The position numbers and the translations under genes are program-made. Below are positions 6,839 to 13,630 of a DNA stretch of 18,734 bases, piece by piece. The notes under the pieces were generated by a model. The model worked only from the letters and a program-made list of their open reading frames with translations, was not told the DNA's origin and did no database searches. Source of the DNA: JBFIHZ01 sp041601535 (GTDB lineage: Bacteria; Pseudomonadota; Gammaproteobacteria; Xanthomonadales; SZUA-36); the NCBI GenBank assembly GCA_041601535.1, contig JBFIHZ010000038.1:1-18734 (forward strand), read 5' to 3'. Position 1 is the first letter of the stretch. The number at the start of each line of letters is the position of its first letter.

Positions 6839-8213
6839 GTACCAGTGGGTGAATATAATCGGGTTTCAGGCCGGCCCTGCGTACCGCGATGCCCACCAGG
6901 CAGGCATTCAGCAAGGCATTGGCATTAACCACTGACAAGCGCGTGAAATCCAGCCTGGGTGCCATATCGGTGATTTCAAAACCGACAACTTCCTTGCCGG
7001 CACACACCTGGCGGATGGCCCGGGCGGCCTCCTGTATGCGCAAGCCGTGAGGGGCGATGCGGCCGGCGGCAACCATCTCTGCAGGCTCAATAACACTCAC
7101 GTCGATGGAAACAAAATACCGCTCCGGACCGCGGTTCACTTCCGCCAGCACCTTTTTCAGCGTGGCATCGAACCCTTCCTGCTGGATTTTCGCCATGGTG
7201 TGATAACGCACTTTCTGACTGCGCAGCCACTCCAGCGTCGCGGCGGTAACCGCCGGCCCACGCAGGCCCACCTGTATGGTTTCATCGCCATTGACCAGGC
7301 CTTCCTGCAACAACAGGAACAAGGCCTGTTTGTCCGACAACAGATGATCGCCATCGCGATCCACATCCGGGTGCGCGCTGAAATGCAATAAACCAAAGTT
7401 GCCACTGCCGTGGGTCTCGGCGAGGCCTTTCACACCCGGATACAGCATGGAAGTGTCGCCGCCCACCAGCATCGGAATGGCGCCGGTGGCAGCCGTCTCG
7501 GCCACCATGGCGGCCACGTGCGTGGCGGTTCGTTCAGAGCTGAGAATATCCACCCGGATATTGCCATAATCCACCACGTGCAGCACTTCCAGTGGCACCA
7601 CCAGCGATTGCATGTCGGCCGCCGCAATGGTGTTCAGGCCGCGCATGGCAGCAGGGCCTTCGCCGGCGTCCCGTCGCCCGCTGCCCATATCATTCGGTAC
7701 GCCGATAATGGCAACATCCACCTTGCCGGCCACCAGGTCTTCCGGCCAGATTGCCACGTTGGCCCCACCGAAGGTGGGCACGCCGGATTTCGGCACCAGG
7801 TAACGGTGCACGCTGAAGGGACCGGGCTGGCGCTGCAGTTTGCGCAAGGGTTCGGGCGTGGGCAGCGTACCCTGGTTGAAACGCTTTGAGGCCAGGTTCA
7901 GGGGAATGGCGCCCATATCGCGGTCGGGGTCGTAGCGCATTTCTGCTGCCAGCGACAGCAGCTCATCCAGCAGGGTTTTGAGGCTGTCCGCGTCGCGCGT
8001 GGCCAGCTCATGCTCGATCTGCCGCTGGGGAATGAATTCGAGTACCGCGCCAGAGTTGATAAATTCCGCTTGCTCAGCGCTTAGCTGCTCCAGCTTGCTG
8101 ATCAGATGCTCTGGTACGGACCATAGTGCGTGAGCGACGTTTAAGACAAAAAGCATCACCGTTGCCAGTAATACCAGCCAGGTAGCACGCTTTAGGGTCG
8201 CACAGGTATTCAT
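6819..8213 (-). CDS. Exported ureohydrolase-fold pseudoenzyme (paralogue)
   Basis: A 464-residue paralogue of the adjacent ureohydrolase, clearly collinear with it (VDVAIIGVPNDMGSGRRDAGEG, VDYGNIRVD, GAIPMLVGGDTS, YIHPL). Three of six metal ligands are lost: GGDH is GGDT (Thr254), DxHxD is SAHPD (Ser279, with His281 and Asp283 kept), and DxDxxD is DVSVIE (Asp371 kept, Ser373, Glu376). The GTGTPxPGG loop is also gone. It is therefore predicted inactive as a Mn hydrolase, yet the frame is intact over the full length, so it is not a decaying pseudogene. A leader (ATWLVLLATVMLFVLNVAHA) suggests export. ATG 8211-8213 is preferred over a TTG one codon upstream. It lies upstream of, and overlaps or abuts, the active copy; a partner or regulatory subunit role is inference. 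Confidence 0.87.
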   Translation of the reverse strand: MNTCATLKRATWLVLLATVMLFVLNVAHALWSVPEHLISKLEQLSAEQAEFINSGAVLEFIPQRQIEHELATRDADSLKTLLDELLSLAAEMRYDPDRDMGAIPLNLASKRFNQGTLPTPEPLRKLQRQPGPFSVHRYLVPKSGVPTFGGANVAIWPEDLVAGKVDVAIIGVPNDMGSGRRDAGEGPAAMRGLNTIAAADMQSLVVPLEVLHVVDYGNIRVDILSSERTATHVAAMVAETAATGAIPMLVGGDTSMLYPGVKGLAETHGSGNFGLLHFSAHPDVDRDGDHLLSDKQALFLLLQEGLVNGDETIQVGLRGPAVTAATLEWLRSQKVRYHTMAKIQQEGFDATLKKVLAEVNRGPERYFVSIDVSVIEPAEMVAAGRIAPHGLRIQEAARAIRQVCAGKEVVGFEITDMAPRLDFTRLSVVNANALLNACLVGIAVRRAGLKPDYIHPLVRGHGQR

Positions 8214-8451
8214 CAATTCTGCCGCAATCAGGCTCCTGATGTGGGTTACAGAAATGGAATCGGCGTCACTTGTTTTTGCTTGAATCCCCTCGGTATGGCA
8301 CCGGGCCTCTCACCTGCCCGGCCATTTTCAGCCAGTATAGCGCGTGTTTCCGGTTAGTCGCTCATGTTTTTCGACCCGGGCCACCCAGCGGGCTGAATAA
8401 CGCGTCATGCGCTATCGAATTAGAACCCAACAACAATTGCGGCAGCGGATA

Positions 8452-9414
8452 CTATTCCCCCGCTTCGAACCCGGACTTGAATATCGTGGTGCCGAGCGCA
8501 TAGCCCAGATCCTTGAAAAGAAACGGTGTGACGTCAACCTGGTTGTAGTTGATGCTGCCCAGTACCGGTTCCATCAGCAGATCGGGCGATGCGTTATCGG
8601 TGAAATGCGAAATGGAGGAACCCGTCTCAAATGTGCCGGGGGCATACAGCCGCAAACTGCCGGAATTGAACCCGCTGGAAGTAAAGTTGGGCGCTTCATT
8701 GGTGACATTTACACCGTCCCAGACCACGTCCGGATCATTGGTGGTGGAAGCCAGACGTTCGCCATCAGTCATGTCAACCCAGTATTCGTTGGCTTCCACA
8801 TCAAAAATGAACAGATCAAAAATCGACGGCAGGCCGCCGGCCGGAAAGCTGCCGTCGCTGGAGTTCACCAGGCTGGTAAAACCGAGACCGTGGGCCAATT
8901 CATGCAGCACCACCGGGAAAAGCGGAACTTTGCCAACTCCGGCATTATCGTCCAGGCCGTAGTAAAACGTGGCACCCCCCAGGCACAAGCCATTGTCGAC
9001 ACTGCTGTTGAAGGTAGCGCTTATGTCGCTGTCGCCCGGGTGGATATCCGTTTCAGTCAGCGCATCCGCCAGTGAGCGGGGATAAAACACCATGTTGCCC
9101 ATCAGTGCAGGGTCCGTGGTAAAACTGGTTGGACCAGCAGCACCCAGCACAGCCGAACTGGCATCGCAGTCAAGCACCGCGAACTGCGCGTCCACCACGA
9201 TGGTTATGCTGCTGTCCAGCTGATTGCCCCATACCTGTGCCGCGGCAGCAAACAGGATCTGGCGTTGATCCCCCAGTGTAGTGCCGGTGTTTCCACCCAC
9301 CGGGGCTACCACTGTGGAATCACTGAAACCGGCGCCGAAATTGAACACAACCGTTGCCGCATGCACGGGCGAAACCGCGCTGATCAGAACCATGAATATG
9401 AACGCCTTGTTCAC
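8452..9414 (-). CDS. Secreted HExxHxxGF metalloprotease
   Basis: A predicted secreted zinc protease. From GTG 9412-9414 it has a signal peptide (VNKAFIFMVLISAVSPVHA, cleavage before ATVVF). The zinc site is VVLHELAHGLGF, followed later by SSISHF and a Met-turn-like LLMEP. The gluzincin/metzincin third ligand of the form HxxGxxH is absent (Ser at that place), so SSISHF may supply it, as in leishmanolysin-like proteases. The C-terminus is TTIFKSGFEAGE, a short tail of a kind I associate with secreted proteins of this bacterial group. The frame extends upstream to 9549, but that part overlaps the preceding gene and lacks a leader. The GTG lies ten bases below the stop of the small secreted protein gene, favouring it and co-expression. 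It likely acts outside the cell or in the periplasm. Confidence 0.82.
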   Translation of the reverse strand: MNKAFIFMVLISAVSPVHAATVVFNFGAGFSDSTVVAPVGGNTGTTLGDQRQILFAAAAQVWGNQLDSSITIVVDAQFAVLDCDASSAVLGAAGPTSFTTDPALMGNMVFYPRSLADALTETDIHPGDSDISATFNSSVDNGLCLGGATFYYGLDDNAGVGKVPLFPVVLHELAHGLGFTSLVNSSDGSFPAGGLPSIFDLFIFDVEANEYWVDMTDGERLASTTNDPDVVWDGVNVTNEAPNFTSSGFNSGSLRLYAPGTFETGSSISHFTDNASPDLLMEPVLGSINYNQVDVTPFLFKDLGYALGTTIFKSGFEAGE

Positions 9415-9424
9415 ACGGGCGTGC

Positions 9425-9754
9425 TCATTGCCGTCCGGCGGGGGTTCGGAACAGGAAAGACCGCACGGCCTGTTCGTGACTTGCGCAGAATGTTTCCAAT
9501 GCGCCATCGGCGCCAACTCGTGCCATGTATACGTGCTGATGGCTGCCATTCAGGTTCAGCGACTGTCTGCCATCGCTGTCGTGGCTCAACTCGGCGGCTG
9601 AAGGATCAACGGCGCGCTGCACCGGCGCGCTTAACTGTCGCGGCTGAGCTGCTGCGGCTTCCTCATCTGTTGGCTTGTCGGGAGGCTCTGACGCGGCAAC
9701 GGGAAGCACCAAACAACAACACCAGATCAACAGACTGGAAGCTATTCTGCACAT
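9425..9754 (-). CDS. Small secreted protein of unknown function
   Basis: A 109-residue protein with a leader (MCRIASSLLIWCCCLVLPVA, cleavage near ASEPP). The mature part is short: a Glu/Ala/Pro-rich linker, then a compact segment SLNLNGSHQHVYMARVGADG and CASHEQAVRSFLF. I do not recognise a named family. ATG 9752-9754 has AAAGG upstream with about nine bases of spacing; GTG one codon further up is less likely. It ends ten bases before the metalloprotease start and seems co-transcribed with it. It might be an inhibitor, chaperone or substrate of that protease, but this is only inferred from position. Confidence 0.7.
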   Translation of the reverse strand: MCRIASSLLIWCCCLVLPVAASEPPDKPTDEEAAAAQPRQLSAPVQRAVDPSAAELSHDSDGRQSLNLNGSHQHVYMARVGADGALETFCASHEQAVRSFLFRTPAGRQ

Positions 9755-9868
9755 CACAGTAACCTTTGCCCACGTGTATCAAGTATAGCAACTGGCTTGA
9801 TTCATGCAGGCAGCGCCAGCGCGCTTCGCCTGGCGGGCACGGAGGCGCTCTGGCTGATATCCACATTT

Positions 9869-9887
9869 GCCGGCAGCGACGGCCGGC
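9869..9887. other. GC-rich hairpin between amidohydrolase and small secreted gene
   Basis: GCCGGC arms flank a 7-base loop (AGCGACG). No T-run follows on either strand, so terminator function for the amidohydrolase is uncertain. The rest of 9755-9968 has no visible gene. Confidence 0.35.
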
Positions 9888-9968
9888 TATCCGCTGTCAA
9901 AACTGAACGTGTGACCACGCTGAGCCGATGTCTGCACGGCAATAGCCGGATGAGTGCAGCCGGCCCAA

Positions 9969-11510
9969 TCAGGTAAACGTGACCGTTGCCGCTTTTTTGG
10001 CCACCCGGTTCTGTGCCGTAACCAGCTCGGCTTTGAGTTTGGCCCAGTCCACGCCGAGCATTTTTCCGTGCCGCTTGCGGGCTTTGCCGGCGATCCACAC
10101 GCTGTCGATATCCGAGGTATTGGCAAAAGTCACCACCCGGTCGGCCAGGCTGCCCGCCGCGCCAAAAGCAATCCGGTCGGTGCGCAGCAGCAACAGGTCG
10201 GCGCGTTTGCCCACCTCGACGGAACCCGTTACGTCACCCAGCCGGATGCTGGCCGCACCCATGGCAGTGGCAAAATCCAGCGTATCGTACGAGCGGTAGT
10301 CACGGATGATTTCCCGTCCTTCTTCACTGAGGTAGTGATTCCACAGCGACGAGCGCACGTGTTCGAAGTAATCACAGGTCAGGGCCAGCGACACATCCGT
10401 GCCAATCCCGGTGGGCACACCGGCGGCGCGGGAACGGCCATGCACCGATGGGCCGCGGAAATCCTGCGTCATGTACGGAAACTCACCCATGGTGGTGGCG
10501 CAGACCATACCGCCGGAATCCTTCAGCAGCCGCAGTTCCTCATCGGTCAGCCGGTTGGCATGAGCCAGGTGATAATCCGGGCCGAGCATGCCGGCCTCAT
10601 GCAGGTCTGCGATACCTGAATCACGGTGCCCCATGTAGCCCGCGGGGAACGGCGTTTCCGGCTTGTGCATATGGGCCGCAAGCAGTTTCACCCCGGTGGC
10701 GCGTACCCGGGTCCACTCTTGCTTGAGATCGGATATTTTGCTGCCGTTGTTGGTGTGAGGCGCCAAGGCCAGTTGCAGGTTCGCTGAACTGTCCGGAAAC
10801 ACATCGGTCAGCAGGCGGTCCACGGTCTTCCACTGGTCCTCATTGCTCAGGGTGGGACGGTTGGCCCACATTTCGGCGAAGGGCACGGTATCACCCAGCT
10901 TCATCGGGTAGGAAATGCCCAGCTGAAAAGCGAACCAGCCATTGATGCCCGAATCCTGCACACCCTTGGCGGAGGCTACCGCTTTGTCCGCCGTATCCTG
11001 GCCATGCGCATAATCCAGGATGGAGGTGACGCCGGAGTCGATGGCCTGCAGCCCGCCCACCAGCCCGGCGATGTAACAGTCCTCGGGTTCCATGGCCAGC
11101 ACCGCGCTGACTTTCCAGCGCATATAGTTATTGGAGTAAATAGTCGGATTGCTTTTGACTACCCGCCCGAGATCGATGTATTCCCACAGGTGACGGTGGC
11201 CATCGACCATGCCGGGCATCAGTATCATGCCCTGCCCGTCGACAATCGTGGCGTCCGCGGCCTGCAGCCCCGCGCCTATCTGCGCAATCTGTCCGTTATC
11301 GATCAGCACATCAACGTTGGACAGCTCCCGGCGCTGCGCGTCCATGCTCAGCACGTCCACATTGCGGATCAAGGTGCGGGGGCCATCCACTGCGGAGCTG
11401 TCGACCGCCTGTGATTTTTCGCCCGCAGCCAGAACACCACCACCCACCGCTAACGATGCCGCTGAAGCAACGGACAAACGAAGAAATTCCTTTCGGGACA
11501 TGCCACTCAT
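9969..11510 (-). CDS. Exported amidohydrolase-superfamily protein
   Basis: A 513-residue metal-dependent hydrolase of the ATZ/TRZ-like amidohydrolase group. The metal site is GHRH (His105/His107), a third His in AAHMH (His280 or 282), AHANRL (His317) and GTD (Asp372). The C-terminal ADLLLL is the usual small beta-domain return. There is no carboxylated lysine, consistent with a mononuclear Zn/Fe deaminase or chlorohydrolase type. The substrate is unclear. The N-terminus MSRKEFLRLSVASAASLAVGGG looks like a Tat-type signal, but with RK rather than RR, so Tat use is uncertain. ATG 11508-11510 has GGAG seven bases upstream; TTG 11514-11516 is rejected. A PurR/LacI-like palindrome sits 133 bases upstream. 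The gene is isolated by about 390 bases from the PLP enzyme. Confidence 0.87.
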   Translation of the reverse strand: MSGMSRKEFLRLSVASAASLAVGGGVLAAGEKSQAVDSSAVDGPRTLIRNVDVLSMDAQRRELSNVDVLIDNGQIAQIGAGLQAADATIVDGQGMILMPGMVDGHRHLWEYIDLGRVVKSNPTIYSNNYMRWKVSAVLAMEPEDCYIAGLVGGLQAIDSGVTSILDYAHGQDTADKAVASAKGVQDSGINGWFAFQLGISYPMKLGDTVPFAEMWANRPTLSNEDQWKTVDRLLTDVFPDSSANLQLALAPHTNNGSKISDLKQEWTRVRATGVKLLAAHMHKPETPFPAGYMGHRDSGIADLHEAGMLGPDYHLAHANRLTDEELRLLKDSGGMVCATTMGEFPYMTQDFRGPSVHGRSRAAGVPTGIGTDVSLALTCDYFEHVRSSLWNHYLSEEGREIIRDYRSYDTLDFATAMGAASIRLGDVTGSVEVGKRADLLLLRTDRIAFGAAGSLADRVVTFANTSDIDSVWIAGKARKRHGKMLGVDWAKLKAELVTAQNRVAKKAATVTFT

Positions 11511-11898
11511 AATCAAACTCCAAAGTTAACAGCTATGCGCGATCACCTGCCGAAACGTACCGGCAGGCAAGCCAGGCACCCGCTCAAAATTGCACCAGGC
11601 CGTACCCGCGTCGCCGGCTTTTAGAACAATCCTGAAAAGGTTATGCAAACGTATGCATTACATTAACCCAAAGCGCAGCATGGTGCCACCAGAAACCTGA
11701 GGTGCAGGGCCCAACCGGGACATGCAATAAGGGTGTCATTCAAAGTAATAAAGCGGCCGCCGACGGTTGTATCGGCCCAAACAGAAAATTCGCATGCGCC
11801 GCCAGCAACTGACGGAATCCCCGGCCCGCACGGGGTTATTTGCATCCGCAGCAGTCAGGCCTGGACAGCGCGCCCGGGTGGCGTGCCCGCCAGATCGA
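11511..11898. other. Intergenic stretch upstream of the amidohydrolase
   Basis: No coding frame with family similarity is visible. It holds the ribosome site of the amidohydrolase, a PurR/LacI-like palindrome at 11643-11658, and a short hairpin (CCCCG-GCCCGCA-CGGGG, 11819-11835) below the PLP enzyme stop with only a weak T-rich flank. The hairpin is a doubtful terminator. Confidence 0.55.
11643..11658. promoter_or_regulatory. PurR/LacI-family-like operator candidate
   Basis: ATGCAAACGTATGCAT is a 16-base near-palindrome with one mismatched pair and a central CG. It fits the general LacI-family pattern TGNAANCGNTTNCA at nine of ten fixed positions and shares GCAAACGT with the enterobacterial PurR box. 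It lies upstream of the amidohydrolase. No regulator of that family is in the window, so binding is inference. Confidence 0.35.
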
Positions 11899-12843
11899 TC
11901 ACATGGGATACAGCCCGCTGGCCAGGTATTTCAGCCCGCTGTCCACGGCCACGGTGACCACCGTTTTACCTGCGCCCAGTTCGGCAGCCAGTTGCAGGGC
12001 ACCGGCCACATTAAGGCCGCTGGATGTGCCGGCGAAAATGCCTTCTTCTCTGGCCAGCAAGCGGGCCGTTTCGCGCGCCTGCTGCTCATCGATGCCGCGC
12101 GCTTCCTGGTAAAGCTTCTCGTTCAGCAGCGGCGGTGCAAAGCCAATGCCAATACCTTCCACGTCATGACTGCCGGGGCTGCCTCCTGACAGCACGGCGG
12201 TGGTCGCCGGCTCGAGTGCCACTATCTTTACCGCCGGCCAGTTGAGCCTTAATTCCTGTGACACCCCCATCAACATGCCCGCCGTGCCAACCCCGCCGCA
12301 AAATGCATCCAGCGAACCGGTCACCTGCTGGCGCAGTTCTTTCCCAATATGACGATAGCCCTCGATGATGTCGCGGTTGTGGATCTGGTTGGTGAAATAG
12401 CAATTGCCGGCCGCGGCAAGCTGCTGCGCCTGAGCCATCATCCGTGGAATCAGGTCCGGGGTGGTGACGCCGCCGTCACTGGGCACGATATGCAGTTCCG
12501 CCCCGAATGCCTTCATGGTTTGCAGCTTTTCCCTGGCGAATGCATCGGAAGAAACCACCTGGAAACGGTAGCCCTTCACCGCGCAGACAAAAGCCAGCGA
12601 AGAGCCCGTACTGCCGCCGGTGTACTCGACCACCGTCATGCCCGGCCGCAGCTCGCCACGTTTCTCGGCCTCATCAATCATGGCGTATGCCATGCGATCT
12701 TTATACGATCCGGTCGGGTTGAAGTACTCCAGCTTGACCAGCACCCTGGCGCTGCCCGCCGGCACGATTTTTTTCAGCTGCACCACCGGTGTATTGCCAA
12801 TCACGCCCAGGGCATCCGGAAACTGGGCTAGCTGCGTCGGCAT
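11899..12843 (-). CDS. Cysteine-synthase-family PLP enzyme
   Basis: A 314-residue fold-type II PLP enzyme. The Schiff-base lysine is in NPTGSYKDRM (Lys48), the substrate loop is EYTGGSTGSS in place of the CysK TSGNTG, the phosphate loop is CGGVGTAG, and the C-terminal cofactor ring contact is GTSSGLN. It belongs to the O-acetylserine sulfhydrylase/cystathionine beta-synthase family, but the altered substrate loop argues against plain CysK, so the reaction is open. It is cytoplasmic, with no leader. ATG 12841-12843 has GGAGAG about seven bases upstream. The RidA-type gene ends 21 bases upstream, implying an operon. PLP enzymes release enamine/imine intermediates that RidA proteins clear, so the pairing makes biochemical sense, although this RidA is predicted to be exported. 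Confidence 0.9.
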   Translation of the reverse strand: MPTQLAQFPDALGVIGNTPVVQLKKIVPAGSARVLVKLEYFNPTGSYKDRMAYAMIDEAEKRGELRPGMTVVEYTGGSTGSSLAFVCAVKGYRFQVVSSDAFAREKLQTMKAFGAELHIVPSDGGVTTPDLIPRMMAQAQQLAAAGNCYFTNQIHNRDIIEGYRHIGKELRQQVTGSLDAFCGGVGTAGMLMGVSQELRLNWPAVKIVALEPATTAVLSGGSPGSHDVEGIGIGFAPPLLNEKLYQEARGIDEQQARETARLLAREEGIFAGTSSGLNVAGALQLAAELGAGKTVVTVAVDSGLKYLASGLYPM

Positions 12844-12864
12844 ATTGAGCTCTCCCGTGGCTGC

Positions 12865-13314
12865 TCAGTCGCCGCGTTTGACTGCGATGCCCTGCATTTC
12901 AAAGCGGGCATTGAACAACAGCGGGCCCGAACCGATAAACGCGCGGGCCGGAAACGTCTGTTTGAAGTATTCCTTGTAGACGGCATTGAATGCCGCGTAG
13001 TGCGCTACATCCGAGCAGTAAACGGTGACTGATACCAGGTCATCCATGGTGTAGCCCGCTTTGGTCATGGTGGCCTGAAACTGATCCATCATCAGCCTGG
13101 CTTCATCGCTCACATCTGCGGGTACTTTGCGGTCTTCGGTAACACCAATATGCCCGGCAACGTACAGGGTATCCCCGGTCTGCACGGCGCCGGAGAACGG
13201 CAGGGCATTGCCATCAAGTGTGCCCGGGTCCACGTAGCTGCGGTCTGCGGCATGACCATCAATGGCAACACTGATAATGGAACAGAAAAGCAGGAACGGG
13301 AGCAGTTTTTTCAT
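12865..13314 (-). CDS. Periplasmic RidA/YjgF-family protein
   Basis: A 149-residue Rid-family protein with a Sec leader (MKKLLPFLLFCSIISVAIDG, cleavage after HA). The Rid core has PFSGAVQTGDTLYVAGHIG, VSVTVYCSDV, and the active-site region FPARAFIGSG followed by ARFEMQGIAV, which keeps the Arg and Glu expected for imine hydrolysis. Normal RidA is cytoplasmic and about 130 residues, so the leader is the distinctive feature. AAGGA lies eight bases before the ATG. It is followed 21 bases later by a PLP enzyme gene. A divergent TPR gene starts 316 bases upstream. Its start overlaps the end of a doubtful ORF as ATGA. Confidence 0.88.
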   Translation of the reverse strand: MKKLLPFLLFCSIISVAIDGHAADRSYVDPGTLDGNALPFSGAVQTGDTLYVAGHIGVTEDRKVPADVSDEARLMMDQFQATMTKAGYTMDDLVSVTVYCSDVAHYAAFNAVYKEYFKQTFPARAFIGSGPLLFNARFEMQGIAVKRGD

Positions 13315-13619
13315 GCCGGGAATCCTTTAGCAGTTGAAGAATTCAAAGTGTACACCAGCCCACTTCCCGCGGTGTATCTGCTCCCGGCAACCGTCAACGC
13401 GGCAGGCAGCCTGAGGGCAGGTTTACCGGCCGGCCAATTCACCAGCGTCGTTGTGCGCGGGTGCGGCCCGGACCCCGAAACCGCCACTGAACTTAACGTA
13501 ATTTCCAGACTCTGTACCTCATCAGAACTATCTGCCCCTGCCGAATGGAGCGTAAACTGGCCTGCACTATTGGCAGAAGACCCGCGTAAGCATACGCTAG
13601 GTAACAGCAGCGGCCACAA
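13311..13619 (-). CDS. Doubtful ORF overlapping the RidA start
   Basis: A 102-codon frame opens at a TTG and ends TGA at 13311-13313, overlapping the RidA ATG as ATGA. The predicted protein is Ser/Thr/Ala-rich, with a weak hydrophobic start (MWPLLLPSVCLRGSSA) and no known domain. It has no ATG and no ribosome site I can see. It may be a real secreted or degraded protein coupled to RidA, or chance in the 316-base divergent intergenic region. No other gene is seen in 13315-13630. Confidence 0.22.
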   Translation of the reverse strand: MWPLLLPSVCLRGSSANSAGQFTLHSAGADSSDEVQSLEITLSSVAVSGSGPHPRTTTLVNWPAGKPALRLPAALTVAGSRYTAGSGLVYTLNSSTAKGFPA

Positions 13620-13630
13620 GGTGTTTTTCC

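Noticed and set aside
7410..7889. 159-codon plus-strand frame
   Set aside because: Shadow of the pseudo-ureohydrolase on the opposite strand, with no motif or ribosome site.
6819..8213. Pseudogene call for the upstream ureohydrolase
   Set aside because: The frame is open over full length, the leader is kept and the changes are substitutions at ligands, which fits a retained pseudoenzyme better than decay.
9954..10619. 221-codon plus-strand frame
   Set aside because: Antisense to the amidohydrolase C-terminal half, whose zinc motifs are clear.
12349..12831. 160-codon plus-strand frame
   Set aside because: Antisense shadow of the PLP enzyme.
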